Source: Rhizophagus sp. LPA8_4_AMF (taxonomy: Eukaryota; Glomeromycota; Glomeromycetes; Glomerales; Glomeraceae). From it: 43,535 nucleotides of DNA. A program made the position numbers and the translations under genes. Shown here in pieces: positions 20,144 through 31,912 of this stretch (position 1 is the first letter of the stretch; every line of letters begins with the position of its first letter). The stretch covers positions 1 through 43,535 of the forward strand of contig JADRCO010000207.1 in NCBI GenBank assembly GCA_021464525.1, written 5' to 3'. Under the pieces are notes generated by a model. It worked only from the letters and a program-made list of their open reading frames with translations, was not told where the DNA came from and made no database searches.

Positions 20144-21970
20144 CTTGTTTATTTTTACAGTATAATAATTATATAAAATTGTAAAGTAGAGAAGAAAAGC
20201 ATTTTAGGAGGAAACAATGTATGATTGAATTTAGCTTTGCCACGGGTCTTTTTTTTAAATGCTTACAAATTTATAGGTTTATATCACTTTGTTGATTTTT
20301 ACAAATTTGGCATGTAAATCTTTCCCCACGATTTACATAATTAAACGTCATTGATTGCTTTAAAAGTATTATTTATTGCGGTAATGGAGTTTACCGAAAC
20401 AGTTCTACTTCGAAATTACGATTAAAAATAGAACTCCGTCCTTGATTCATTTTTTTTTATGCATAATAATAAAAGAATGTTCCTTTTGATTTATTACATA
20501 ATAACGTTAACTTTTGTTACTAATGTTGAGTAAATTTGATTAATACTCTTCGCATAGATACTGTACAAGATCTACAGGTTATTTACAAATAATTAGCTGC
20601 GCGTTCACCAAAATCGCTACGCCAATGGCATTTCAGCCAATCATTAACCCTCCTTCACAATTCCGAATTTTAAATCGGAGATTTTATCCCTTCCTTTCAT
20701 CGAGTTGAATTCCTTTTTTAGAAAAGTTTTAAGTTAGTCTGACTTTGTTTGGTGCTATAACTTAAAATATAAAAAATCTGTAAGAATTATAAATTTTCAC
20801 ATTTTTTCTTTCACATTTAGAAACACAAAGATTATTATATAACCTAATTTCCAGGCTATATTTGATTCTTTTTTTAAAAATATCAATTATTAAAATTAAG
20901 CCAGTTAATCAAGTATTTAAACCTTCATATATGTAATAAATTGTGAAATTATTTAATAAAATATGTTTAAAATAGATTTTATGAATTCTTTTTTTTTTTC
21001 AAAAATGTTATTGCATGATCTGTAATACTAGCCAACTCGAATCCACTACTTCAAATTTTGAAACCTGATTTTAATGAAACAAATTCATATTGCATTAAAT
21101 TACGACTAACAGTAAGGAAACATCGTGAAAATTGCACTTCAAATCTTAGTTCATTTCAATTCGTACTATTAAACTTTTTTGTGTCACCTCTTTAATTGGT
21201 TAGAACACATAGAAATAGTAATTATATGCTGATGTTGATCTTGTTTCATAATAACGTTGTGGCCTTTATATTCATTGTCTCAATGTCTCATGTCTTGAAA
21301 CCATTCATTAAAAATTATAATTTATCTTTGACGTGTTATGAGAATGAAACGAAAATAAATCTCAAAATATTATTTTTGGTCCCAGAAAATTTTTATATAG
21401 TCAATATATGGGAGAAATTTACTATCTATAAGAAAGGAATATGAAAAAAGGATTTAGCATTAGATACAAGATAAGGAGACTTCAATTTTAATAACAAAGG
21501 TTATGTGAAAAATTTTGAGGTAAATACGCGGTCTTGGCTTAAATTCCTCATAATTCCAGGACCTTGCTCTCTTGAAAACATATTATTTATTTATTTTATT
21601 AGTTCGTCAACTCTGTACAAGTGCCTGTTTTCATGACGCGTGTGACGTACGAGATGTTTTGAACTTAATAGTCAGATGACCCTTCATTGATTATCATATG
21701 AATCATTGAATCTTCTTTCCTGGGTACTAATTAACTATGATCATACCCCCTAAATCCCTAAATATGGCATGTGGCAAAATTTGTAATCATATTAATCATA
21801 TGTAATGAAAATCTTGTACCCAAAATAAAGACTTTTGCTCTTTAGATCCGATATTTTTTTATTGATTTTTTCCTGATTTTTCGTACAATTAAGTTCCTTT
21901 TTTACGTTAAAGAAATATGTTTGTGCCAATGGCTGAGCTTCCAAATAAAACGTGTATCATCTAATATCTA
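20144..21970. other. Intergenic, no gene seen
   Basis: Nearly 2 kb without a supported gene. 20590-20670 is GC-richer (agctgcgcgttcaccaaaat, cgctacgccaatggcatttc) and may be an old repeat. 21540-21780 is also slightly GC-richer. An open frame at 21196-21444 has no coding character. Confidence 0.4.
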
Positions 21971-21979
21971 TATATAAAA
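21971..21979 (+). promoter_or_regulatory. TATA box of the SPX-GDPD gene
   Basis: tatataaaa, 48 nt upstream of the ATG at 22027. It implies a very short 5' UTR of about 20-25 nt. Confidence 0.55.
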
Positions 21980-22026
21980 GAGCATAATTTCTACATTACA
22001 AACAATAAAAATTATTTTTACATACT

Positions 22027-25000
22027 ATGAAGTTTGGAAAGACTTTATTAAGGAATCAAATTCCAGAATGGTCAAGGTGAATATGAATTATTTATTATTA
22101 ACTTTATTAGCAATCGCGTTTATATTTTGAGAATTTGTTTTTTTATTTTATTTAATTATTAGGAATTATATTTCTTATAAAGCTTTAAAAAAGCTCATAA
22201 ATAATGCTGCTAAAGCAGATGAAACAGTTATTGATGATGTTGTAATAGGTATTCTTATTTAATTTAAAATTTTGCATGTTCCTTCTTTGAAAATCCTTTG
22301 ATTTTAACAATAATTATCATCAATTAGCTTTCTTTTTTGAAGTTGACCGTGAACTTGAAAAAGTAAATAACTTTTTCTTGTATAAACGTACTGAAATGGA
22401 ACGTCGGTTAAGAACTTTATCGGAAAAATATCGGTGTTTTAATATTCCTGTTTCAAATAGTCCATCTATCAATTTTAACCCAATTGATAATGTAATCAAT
22501 GTACCTGGACTAAGCGCATATATCAACCCTAATTTTGATCCATATGCTGATGAAGAATTCTTGGCTGTGATAAAGGAAACCAAAGATCAAATTCATAAAA
22601 TTCTTCATTTTGCTGATATGAATAAGAAAGGATTTATCAAAATTCTAAAAAAGTAAGAAATATTAAACGATATATATATATATATAATATTTGTATTTTA
22701 TTTTGTTTGATAAATTTACTTTTTTTATTTGTAGATTTGAAAAGAGGCTAGGAAGACAGGTCAAAGATCGTTATTTAGAAACAAAGGTTTGTAATTATTA
22801 TTGTTCGGAGATAAGAACGAGAATTCGGAGCTACAGAATAAACAATTAGTATAAAATGAAATTTCGGATTTCACTTATGAACCTTGAAATCATTATTAAA
22901 TTCCTTATTATATGCAGAAAAAAAGATTTCATATTTTATTATTTCATTTGTAGGTAAATATACTTCCATTTGCATCGAATTCACCATTTACCGAAATGCT
23001 GGATTCCATCGAACATTGGATTCAAGAAGTTCATCGTCGAGTGGCAGATTATAAACAACATATTCATCAAGATAACGAATTCACAACAAAAGCTCGTCTT
23101 CGTCGGATAAATTTGACCGAAGAGCAAGATAAAATATTGTCGAATTCAATTTCTGATGATGATGCAGAAGCCCTTAAAGACTTGATAAATCAACTAGCAT
23201 TGAACTTAAATAATAATAAAAAGGACTCAAATATATCATCTATTCAAATATCACCTATAAAGAAGGTATATTCATATCTAAATATTTATTTTATTTTATT
23301 TTTATTATAATTTATTTATATTTATATTTTTTTAATGTCATTATTAGACTTTGACATCGATGCTTTACAAAGCATGTAATTCTCGAGCTTTGAGATGTAT
23401 AAATTTACTTCTCAATTCTGGAGCCAGTATACACGAGGATGAAGATATCAATGAACGTTCATTGATTCATAAATTAGTGATTTATGGTGGTAAATTACCG
23501 AAGGATAAATCTTCCCCGACGAATAGCAACGTTTTTGGTTTAGAAGCATCACAAATGACATATTTTGCTACAGCATTTCACATGCGAAAAGATTTCAAAA
23601 GTATCAATTATAAAATAAACAAAGTTAGTGAAGATGTAAGTTTAATATCCTGGATTCTTGAACATATTCCTCAAACAGAATATTCAAAGATTTCATTTAG
23701 AGATGCTTTTGGTAGAAGTCCTTTGCATTATGCTGCCATTAATGGATTTGAAAACTGCACCAAAATACTTTTGGAATTTTTAATTAGAACCGGTCAATTT
23801 CCTTTACAAGGGTTCAACGATCCTTCCTGGTTCGATAATGATGGGTTTACACCGCTACTTTATGCAGTCTTATGTGGGCATACTACGGTGGTGAATTATA
23901 TTATTAAAGTGGGCAATATAAAAAATGTCGATGCTATCAGTAGCGGTATGTAAGAATAATAAGAATAATAGAAATCAATCTTTCGTATTTAAATTTATCA
24001 ATCACTTATTATTTTAGCAGGTGATTCGTCTCCGATCACCACCGTTAGCCCTGCTTTACCATATAGTATTTCGCATAGTCATACGCAGACTCCGCTTGCT
24101 ATAGCTTGTAAATTTGGTCACACTATAACGGCAAGACTTTTACTCGCATATGGTGCAGATCCTGATATCCAGGATGAAGAGGGAGAAACCCCATTACATT
24201 TGGCTACTCGTTATGGATTTGATGATTGTGTGAGATTATTGGTTGGGTTAGATGATTATAAAGAAGAACATTATATAGAAGAACATCAAATATTATCTGA
24301 TGATATCAAAATTATTCTCAAATCTAATTTAAAAAAAGCAAATACAGAAATCAAAGAAAATTTTTATGGATGGACTCCTTTATTGTTAGCAGGTGGGATA
24401 TATTTAATTTTTGAAAAAATAATTCATAGTAGTAATAATAATAAATAATAACTACAACAAAAAAATTTAATTTAACATTTAAATAGCTGTGGAAGGCCAT
24501 ATTGCATGCGTCAAAGCGTTAATACAAGCAGGCGCTGATGCTAATGTAAAGGATAACTCTGGCTGGACTCCACATATACACGCAGTGTTTCGAGGACATA
24601 CTGCAGTTAAAGAAATTTTACGTCCTCTAACCGCGTTTCAAGAACCTAGTCCACTTTTTTCTACGCTAGCGAATGCAGAGATTAGCAAGAATAAATCAAA
24701 ATCATCTAACAAACTTGAAGGGGCATCAGCTGAATTGGCCTATGGTCATAGATATTTACAAGATCAATCTTTGATTATTGTAACTCTTGGAAATATCGAT
24801 ACGCGCAAAAGCGTTAGCCCTGTAGACCTTTATAATACTTATATTTCATCAACTTCCATTCCGTTGACTTCAGTTTCACTTGTTGTTTCTACTAAGAATG
24901 CAACCGGGGAGCCAGCAATTATTGATCTTCCAATTAATAACACATCCGCCATTGATCCGATCATGTTTTATTCATCTGATATAGATGAGGTTATTTTGAT

Positions 25001-26417
25001 TTTCGATCTTATACCCACTTATGAGACAAAAGAACAATTTATTGGACGTGCAACTGCATTGCTTTCGTCCGTAAAAACTTCTTCAGGTCCACATCATAGT
25101 TCCTTAATGGGTTCCGTTACTGTTCCAATTCTTAGCAAGGATTCATTAGATGTAATTGGAAGAGTAGTTTTTGAGTTTTTAGTTATAAAACCTTTCAAAC
25201 ACGAAAACCTTGCTGTTGGTAGTAAACACACGTACTGGACTTCCACCAAAGTTATTGGACATCGTGGATCTGGTATGAATAAAATGGAGACTCCTAATTT
25301 ACAAATAGGAGAAAATACGCTCATTAGTTTCATTACGGCTGCATCACTTGGAGCAGAGTATGTTGAATTTGATGTTCAACTTACTAAAGATCATGTTCCA
25401 GTTATTTATCACGACTGGACTATCACTGAAACCGGATATGACATTCCAATTCACGCCATTACTCTTCAACAATACCTGAAAATCAATAAACAACGGTTTG
25501 TATCTGAACAATTTTTGGTACGAGAACATAATATTCGTAAAGAATTTCAATATCCTTCCAATAATGATGGTCAACGAAATGACAATCGAGAAAAAAAGAG
25601 AAGATCTCATAGCTTACCTGTTAATACTTTTGTTCATTCGGAAAAGAAGGAAGGGAAATTAAAAGGAAATAGTGATGGTACCATTCAGGCACCTTTTGCG
25701 ACTTTAGTAGAAACATTTAAGGTAAATTGAAATAATTTGTATTTATTACAAGCCAACAAATATTAAATAAGTTTTTTTTTTAATAGCAAGTGCCGATTCA
25801 CATCGGGTTTAATATTGAAGTTAAATATCCAATGATAGACGAGGCAGAAGCAGAAAGTCTACCTGCATATCACACCGAATTAAACCTTTATGTAGACACA
25901 ATTCTTCAGTGTGTATATGATCACGCTCAACAGGAACGTAATATTATATTTTCATCATTTCATCCTGATATATGCCTCATGCTGGCATTTAAACAACCGA
26001 ATTATCCAGTATTTTTCTTAACTGATTGTGGTGAGGAAAAAATGGCGGATGCAAGATGCAATTCTCTCCAAGTAGCAATTAGATTTGCCAAATTTGCAGA
26101 TTTATTAGGGATAGTGGCTAAAAGTGTTCCTATAATTGAAGCGCCAATATTAGTAAAGACAATTAAAGAAACGGGATTATTACTTTTTACTTATGGGGCC
26201 ATGAATAATAATGTAACCAATGTACGGTTGCAAAGGAAAGCTGGTGTAGATGCCGTTATTGTGGTATGTATAATCGTAAAATTATTTTTTTTTTTTTTTC
26301 TTCTAAACTAAATCAATTTAATATTTTTTTTTATTTATCAATCCCATAAAAAACCTGCCATTTTTTTATTAGGACTCAGTATTGGCCGTAAGAAATGGGC
26401 TTCAACAAAATGATTAA
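22027..26417 (+). CDS. GDE1: SPX-ankyrin-glycerophosphodiester phosphodiesterase (1183 aa, 10 exons)
   Basis: Exons: 22027-22076, 22163-22248, 22328-22652, 22735-22786, 22954-23265, 23348-23945, 24021-24392, 24487-25721, 25787-26263, 26373-26417; phases agree, 3552 nt. SPX domain ~1-200 opens MKFGKTLLRNQIPEWSRNYI and has the lysine-rich helix DMNKKGFIKILKKFEKR that in this family binds inositol pyrophosphates. Ankyrin repeats ~330-645 (TPLAIACKFGH, TPLHLATRYGF, GWTPLLLAAVEGH). A beta-rich C2-like linker follows. GDPD domain ~852-1183 has HRG at 857, the EFD pair ~899, HD ~914 and NIEVKYP ~1020, so catalytic residues are present and it resembles yeast Gde1 rather than non-catalytic Pho81. Role: hydrolyses glycerophosphodiesters such as glycerophosphocholine to glycerol-3-phosphate plus alcohol, under phosphate control. 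Intron 6 ends in a TAGCAG tandem acceptor (use of the first adds one Ala). A basic low-complexity insert (~950-990) interrupts the GDPD domain. Confidence 0.92.
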
Positions 26418-27008
26418 ATCATTAAATATGTACATAATTAACACTATTGATGAAATAGAGTGTAAAAAATAATTAATTTACTAAATAGATAATTATTTCT
26501 TATATTTGTTTTGTTTTTTTTTGGATTTATAACAACATTTTCAATGGGACTTCATTACAATCTTTGTATACTTAAAGATCTATATAAGCTATTGGGGTGT
26601 AATTTAATAATGGAAATCTTTATATACCTAAAAATCTATATAGATTATTGGGGTGTAATTTAACAAAATATTTATTAAAGATTAGAAATTAAGAGTTAGA
26701 AATGTATTTACGCCACTTATAGTTAATTTAACACAAGAATTCAAATTACTTGCATTTTTTTTGGTTTAATTATCTTATGCTATAACATTTTTCCGTTATA
26801 AAGCACGTGATAAACTAATATAATTGATTACATGAATTATCACCAATAAAAAAGAATAATTTCCGTGTAACAGAAGATCAATTTTTTTATTGGTATGTTA
26901 AAATAATTTTTATTTTGAAAACAAAAATCAAATAATTTCGCGCTCATTCTCTTCCTTTTTTTTTTTAAAAAAAAAAAAAATTTACCCTTTAAATCTTTAA
27001 ATCTAATA
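26418..27008. repeat. Spacer with a 56-bp direct duplication and a T/A tract
   Basis: aatctttgtatacttaaaga at 26559 recurs, slightly changed, at 26615; each copy ends ttattggggtgtaattta, so the unit is 56 bp and spans 26559-26668. T11 followed by A14 at 26959-26983 sits just upstream of the next gene. No gene here. Confidence 0.6.
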
Positions 27009-28529
27009 ATGGAATCATTAGCATTACCTGTAGAGTGTCTTACAATTATATTCGAAAATTTGAGCTATGAAAAATTAGGAGTAAAAAACTACAGTTTTAC
27101 TATATTACATTCTTGCATTTTAGTAAATAAAATTTGGTGTGCCACGGCTATTCCAATCCTTTGGAGGAATCCTTGGAATTGGTTAATAGAAGGATTATAT
27201 TTAAATAGGTTAACATTATTAACGGCAACATTTATATCATGTTTACCCAAAGAAATTAAAAATATATTAATAAGAAATCATATTAAAATGAAGAAATGGA
27301 TGAAAAATGGAACAAGTTTTGATTATCCATATTTTATGAATGGACTTGATTATGCATGGTTATATTTTTCAATTAATATATTTCTTAAAGAAAATTTCAA
27401 AATTAGAAAAGAACTTTTCAAAAATGAATATAAAACAATTCTTTTAAAAGAACTTTGTAAATTATTTATGAAAAGAAGTTATAATTTAATTCAACTTAAT
27501 TATAATAATCAATATCAAAAAAGATATGATTATTATAATAAAATAAGGGTAGATGATTATATAAATTTAATATATTTACCAGGAGCAAAACAAACACTTT
27601 ATAATTTGAAAAAATTTCATATAACAGGATGGATACCATCAGAAATTATTTATGGTATATCAAAAATTTGTAAAAAAATTGAAGAAATTAAGATAAATAA
27701 TTTTCATATAGATGATGATGAAGAAGTTATAATTACACTTATCCAAGAACAAAAATCTTTAAAAAAATTTAGTTTTGAAATAAAATTGGAAGATAAATTT
27801 ATAGAATTTTCATTTTTAAGATTTGAAAAAATTTTAAAATCAAAATCAAAAAATTTTGTAACATTAAAATTATCACCAATTTGTTTTTGTATGGATACTT
27901 TTATAGAATGTTATAATCTTAAAGAATTAAATCTTATAGATGAAAGATCACAATTTAATGAAAATATTTTAGAAAATTTTTCAAAAAATTCCAAATTATC
28001 AAAACTTTTAAAATTAGATATTGATATAAATTTCATATCTTTTAAACAAATTTCTTCATTAATTAGAAATACAAATTATAATCTTGAAATTATTACAATA
28101 ATTTGGTTAGAAGGAATTGATGAAATAGAATATTATAAAATTTTTATTGAAACCATTATATTTAATTGTCCTAATTTAAAAGAATTTTATGGGAAATTTG
28201 ATTATAATTATATTCCATTACTTTGTAAAAATTGTATTCATTTAAAAAAATTACAATTTAAAGATTTTAATATATTAGATTTTAGTGATATATTAAAACA
28301 AGTTGGTGATGTAATACCTGTTAATTTATCAAAACTTTATTTACCTTTATGTTGGAATTTTAATAGTGATTCTTTAGAATATTTTCTTAAAAAATGTTTG
28401 ATTAGATTAAATAATCCTTTATATTTTAATATTTATGAGAGTGAAAAACATGAGAAAATTATCAAAAATTTTAGAGAATTAAATGTATTAGTAAAAAAGG
28501 ATGATATCTTATATAGTATACTGGTATAA
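27009..28529 (+). CDS. F-box protein with LRR-like repeats (506 aa)
   Basis: Single exon, ATG 27009 to TAA 28527-28529. F-box at ~3-55: LPVECLTIIFENLSYEK...LHSCILVNKIWCATAIPILWRNPW. After it come degenerate leucine-rich units (LKELNLIDERSQ, LSKLLKLDIDINF, CIHLKKLQFKDFNILD). It is much more A/T- and Lys/Asn/Ile-rich than the F-box gene at 18680, which suggests an older, freely drifting member of the same family rather than a recent copy. Expected role is a substrate adaptor of an SCF ubiquitin ligase. It follows the SPX-GDPD gene in the same direction after a 590-bp spacer. The substrate cannot be inferred. Confidence 0.85.
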   Translation: MESLALPVECLTIIFENLSYEKLGVKNYSFTILHSCILVNKIWCATAIPILWRNPWNWLIEGLYLNRLTLLTATFISCLPKEIKNILIRNHIKMKKWMKNGTSFDYPYFMNGLDYAWLYFSINIFLKENFKIRKELFKNEYKTILLKELCKLFMKRSYNLIQLNYNNQYQKRYDYYNKIRVDDYINLIYLPGAKQTLYNLKKFHITGWIPSEIIYGISKICKKIEEIKINNFHIDDDEEVIITLIQEQKSLKKFSFEIKLEDKFIEFSFLRFEKILKSKSKNFVTLKLSPICFCMDTFIECYNLKELNLIDERSQFNENILENFSKNSKLSKLLKLDIDINFISFKQISSLIRNTNYNLEIITIIWLEGIDEIEYYKIFIETIIFNCPNLKEFYGKFDYNYIPLLCKNCIHLKKLQFKDFNILDFSDILKQVGDVIPVNLSKLYLPLCWNFNSDSLEYFLKKCLIRLNNPLYFNIYESEKHEKIIKNFRELNVLVKKDDILYSILV

Positions 28530-30404
28530 AAAGTAATACTATTTGATATAGTATAGCAATTATTAATAATAATATAAAACATTATAATATTATAATCCAA
28601 AGCGTAAGCAGAGGACTTATTTTTTAATTTATAATATAATTATCTTTAAATTTCAAACGAAATATTGAAAAATTATAAGTCGTGCAATGACGCACTCGAC
28701 TCTATATGCACTTTCAATTTTTTTTTTTGTCCCCGTTAAGCTGGCATGGCAAAACTATGTGCTGATCCCAAATTTCCAAATTCGTAGTATTTGATTAAAA
28801 GTCAAATGATACCACTCTTATTAATCTGACATAGTATATCCTAGTTTGCACCATACATTTTCCGAAGTCATTTCATACACATTTATGTATAAATGTAAAC
28901 GATTTTATTTTATCATCGATATAAATTATATTTCAAAAGGAAATTATTGGATTGTACGTACAATAACGTACTGCCATTTCATAGTAGTTTTTTGGCTATA
29001 ATTTGATATAGGCGTAAAAAATTTACAAAGATAGATAATAATTCTTTCGTAGTTTGCACCATACATTTTCGAGGTCTCGTTAATCATCTTCACACGCATT
29101 TATGTAATGAATGGAAATGATTTGTCCTATTATGCATTGTAATTCTTAATGTTCAATGTTAATAGGAAAAAAAAAAAAACTTTTACAACCATGTTAATCA
29201 TTTTTGGAAAACAGGGCTAAGGAGGATTAAGGTATCAGGATCATAATAAATTATTAAAATTTACTTTTTAGGAAAAAAACCGTGAAAAACCAACAACGAC
29301 AACGAACCTCACGCTTTGATTTCTTTTTACAAAGAATTTGATTATAATGTCCTTGTTAGTTGTTGTTTACCTTTTGCCACGCTTACTGCAATAGTGTTTG
29401 AAATGGCTATGATAACAAAGATAATCTGATTTGTTTCCGATCTTTTGACATTATGCATGAATTCGTTTGACGTTTTTCTTTCATTGTATTTTGAGACTTA
29501 ATAGAGAAATGTCTTTGTCTTCGATTTCTCACAAGCCACGGTAATACAAAAGGGTCAATCATTTACCTGTTGAACATTTTTAACAGTAATTTTGTCAATC
29601 CATTATAAAAATTAAAAAAAAATAATTTTGATTTGGTATTTAATATAACAAATTTCTTAAAATCGAAATATCATTCTTATATGTTAATTAATTACATTAA
29701 ATAATATATGTAATATATAAATGTGTTCCATTATTATTTGATTTGCAAACTAAAAGTAGTTTAGAGATGTTACTGTAATTTCATTTCTGTGTCACAACCA
29801 CTCGAAAAGTCAATAGTTCAATTACCCTTATTTGGAAGACAGCATTCACCAATGATCAATTTCATAACCTTATGGTAACAAAGAGAATAAGGTTTTTTTT
29901 TTTTTAATGAGTGAAACGCCCAATTGTAATCAGGAAATTCAAGAAACAAAATTTGAAAAAAAAAAAATTATATAAATGTACAGTACATGGATTTTTGCTT
30001 TATTCTACGAACAAAGGAATAAGTTTCATTTTTTTTTTCACTTTTTTTCGTTGTTGTTTGTCGCCATCCCTACCTCCTTCCCTCCCTATCATCACCTCTT
30101 CTTTACCCTTTATTCCTAAAAAAAGGTGTGATTTTATTTATCCTTATTATTTATATAAGTTGGTTGTCTTTGAACTTTAATTTTTTCATTTGAGAGAATT
30201 CAAAGCTCTGGCAGCTAATCATTTTATTTTTGATTCTCTTATTCAAATTTACCATTTACTTTTTCATTTTTCATCAATTAACGAGTTCAAAGAAATCATA
30301 AAGCACACCTTTTATTCCATACTTTGAAAAAATACATAACACTCTTTTTTTTGTATTTTTCTTTATATTTCATTTTTTTTTCTTCCATTAACATTCGAGC
30401 AATA
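28530..30404. other. Intergenic with a diverged direct repeat
   Basis: tagtttgcaccatacatttt occurs at about 28841 and 29052, each followed by a loosely similar ~60 bp (acacatttatgta, gattt.tattat), so a ~210-bp direct duplication is likely. 30040-30115 on the plus strand is pyrimidine-rich (ccctacctccttccctccct) and probably the promoter/leader of the next gene. Nothing coding is supported. Confidence 0.4.
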
Positions 30405-30797
30405 ATGTATAAATTAAACATTATCATAATATTTTGCTTGTGTATAGCCGCAATTTTTACAAACGCTGCACCTCTCAATACAGTACCACAAAATCCCTCA
30501 TCATCCTTAACGGCACGTTCAGCGTTAAATCTTAATTCAGATGCGTCAGCTATATATCATGCTAAAAGAAGAAGAGGTATAATAATTCCTGAATTGGACT
30601 TATCAGATTCTGATACGATTAGACCAAAGATTATTAAGAATAGAATGATAAAAAGAGAACCAATTAATTATAATGCTGCTAATCATTCTACAAAAGATGC
30701 TGTTTCTCAAGAAAAACGAGCTCAAGAAAAAAAACGAGCTCAAAAGAAATCAAGAAGGTCTATCGTTTGGAAAGTTGATGAGAATATATTGTACTAA
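30405..30797 (+). CDS. Secreted basic protein with dibasic processing sites (130 aa), effector candidate
   Basis: ATG chosen at 30405 because the signal peptide starts there: MYKLNIIIIFCLCIAAIFTNA (1-21), cleavage expected before APLN. The mature chain has no cysteine, is disordered in composition, and carries dibasic or polybasic sites at K54-R57 (AKRRRG), K83-R84, K104-R105, K109-R111, K114-K115 and R117-R118. The block EKRAQEKKRAQKKSRR (103-118) repeats AQ-E/K-K. These would be Kex2-type processing sites in the Golgi; the same basic cluster could act as a nuclear localisation signal after entry into another cell. Both readings are inference. It could be a precursor of small peptides. No family recognised. 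Downstream lie microsatellites. Confidence 0.7.
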   Translation: MYKLNIIIIFCLCIAAIFTNAAPLNTVPQNPSSSLTARSALNLNSDASAIYHAKRRRGIIIPELDLSDSDTIRPKIIKNRMIKREPINYNAANHSTKDAVSQEKRAQEKKRAQKKSRRSIVWKVDENILY

Positions 30798-31912
30798 AGA
30801 AATGAAAAGTAATGGTAATTTCTCATGAAATGATAATTTCCTTTGTACAGTAATGAGACTACCACCATCAACAATATCATCAGTCCATTACCGAACTTTT
30901 GGCAAAGATTTTGCCGATTGGTCATATTCAATTTATTTAGAATTAACGACTTTTTGGATTTGGCGACGACAACGACAACGACAACGACAACAATTTTCAT
31001 ATACATAGCATTTACATACACATCATTTTTGCATTTCATCATCATCATCATCATCATCATCATTTTGCATTTGTATCATAACCATAGATTTCTCTTCCTA
31101 TAGATGATTCTATACATTTAGAATTAATATATACATTGTAAACTTTCTGTATAGTTTTGTGTGTTTTAATTACTGTTGTAAAGGTGAAGAATTTGTTCAT
31201 AGTTTTATGGATAGTTAAATAGTTGAAACTTTTTCAATTTGATTTTTTTTTTTATAAATCGAGTAAATATCTTTTTTTATTTTTATTCTTCTTTTTTGAT
31301 AAAAGCCACAAAAAAAAAAATCAAATCATTATTTTTTTCATATTTATTTTTTTTTATTTTTTCTTAATCTTGTATAAAGCAATCAAAGATTGAATAAAAA
31401 TTAAGATTAACCCATTTTTCATAAATGTTGAGCGTGTTGTTGTTGAGTGTATGTATGGTATTAACAGTATAATTAATTAATTGTATATAAGGAATGTTGC
31501 CGAGCAAGTACAATTAATTAATTGTATATAGGAATGTTGTCGAGCGGTATAATTAATTGTATATAGGAAATAATACCCCGATGTCCGATACTGATCAATC
31601 TTATTGTTGTAATCCAATTAATTAATTACTTTTTCATTAAATCACGTTTGATAGAAGAATCTTATCGAATTCAAGTTATTTTTTTGTTTACACAAAATAA
31701 TGCCAATAATGCAAAATATTTTTTATTATTGAAAATCCCTAACCTTTAATTTTTTTTTTTATAATATTTATTACCTAAAAAAGTATAAAAAAAAGTATAA
31801 AAAATCAAATTGAATGGATTTTATTGGATCAAAAAAAAATTTTCTTGATTTCTATTTTAAGGAAGATTTACATATTAATTATGTATAATTACATAAATTT
31901 AAGGTTATTTAT
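30798..31912. repeat. 3' flank with microsatellites and a short tandem repeat
   Basis: (CGACAA)n at about 30963-30991, (CAT)n at about 31037-31063, and a ~45-bp tandem repeat at 31467-31569: aattaattaattgtatata, then ggaatgttg(c/t)cgagc, repeated two and a half times. The open frames that cross the microsatellites on both strands are artefacts. Long T and A tracts surround 31240-31380. Confidence 0.7.

Noticed and set aside
21196-21444. 82-residue plus-strand frame
   Set aside because: No in-frame signal of coding composition, no domain, no splice or promoter context.
24200-24448. Stand-alone ankyrin frame
   Set aside because: It is exon 7 of the SPX-GDPD gene reading on into intron 7.
30794-31103. 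Open frames on both strands with poly-Met, poly-Val, poly-Thr or poly-Ile
   Set aside because: Translations of the CGACAA and CAT microsatellites.
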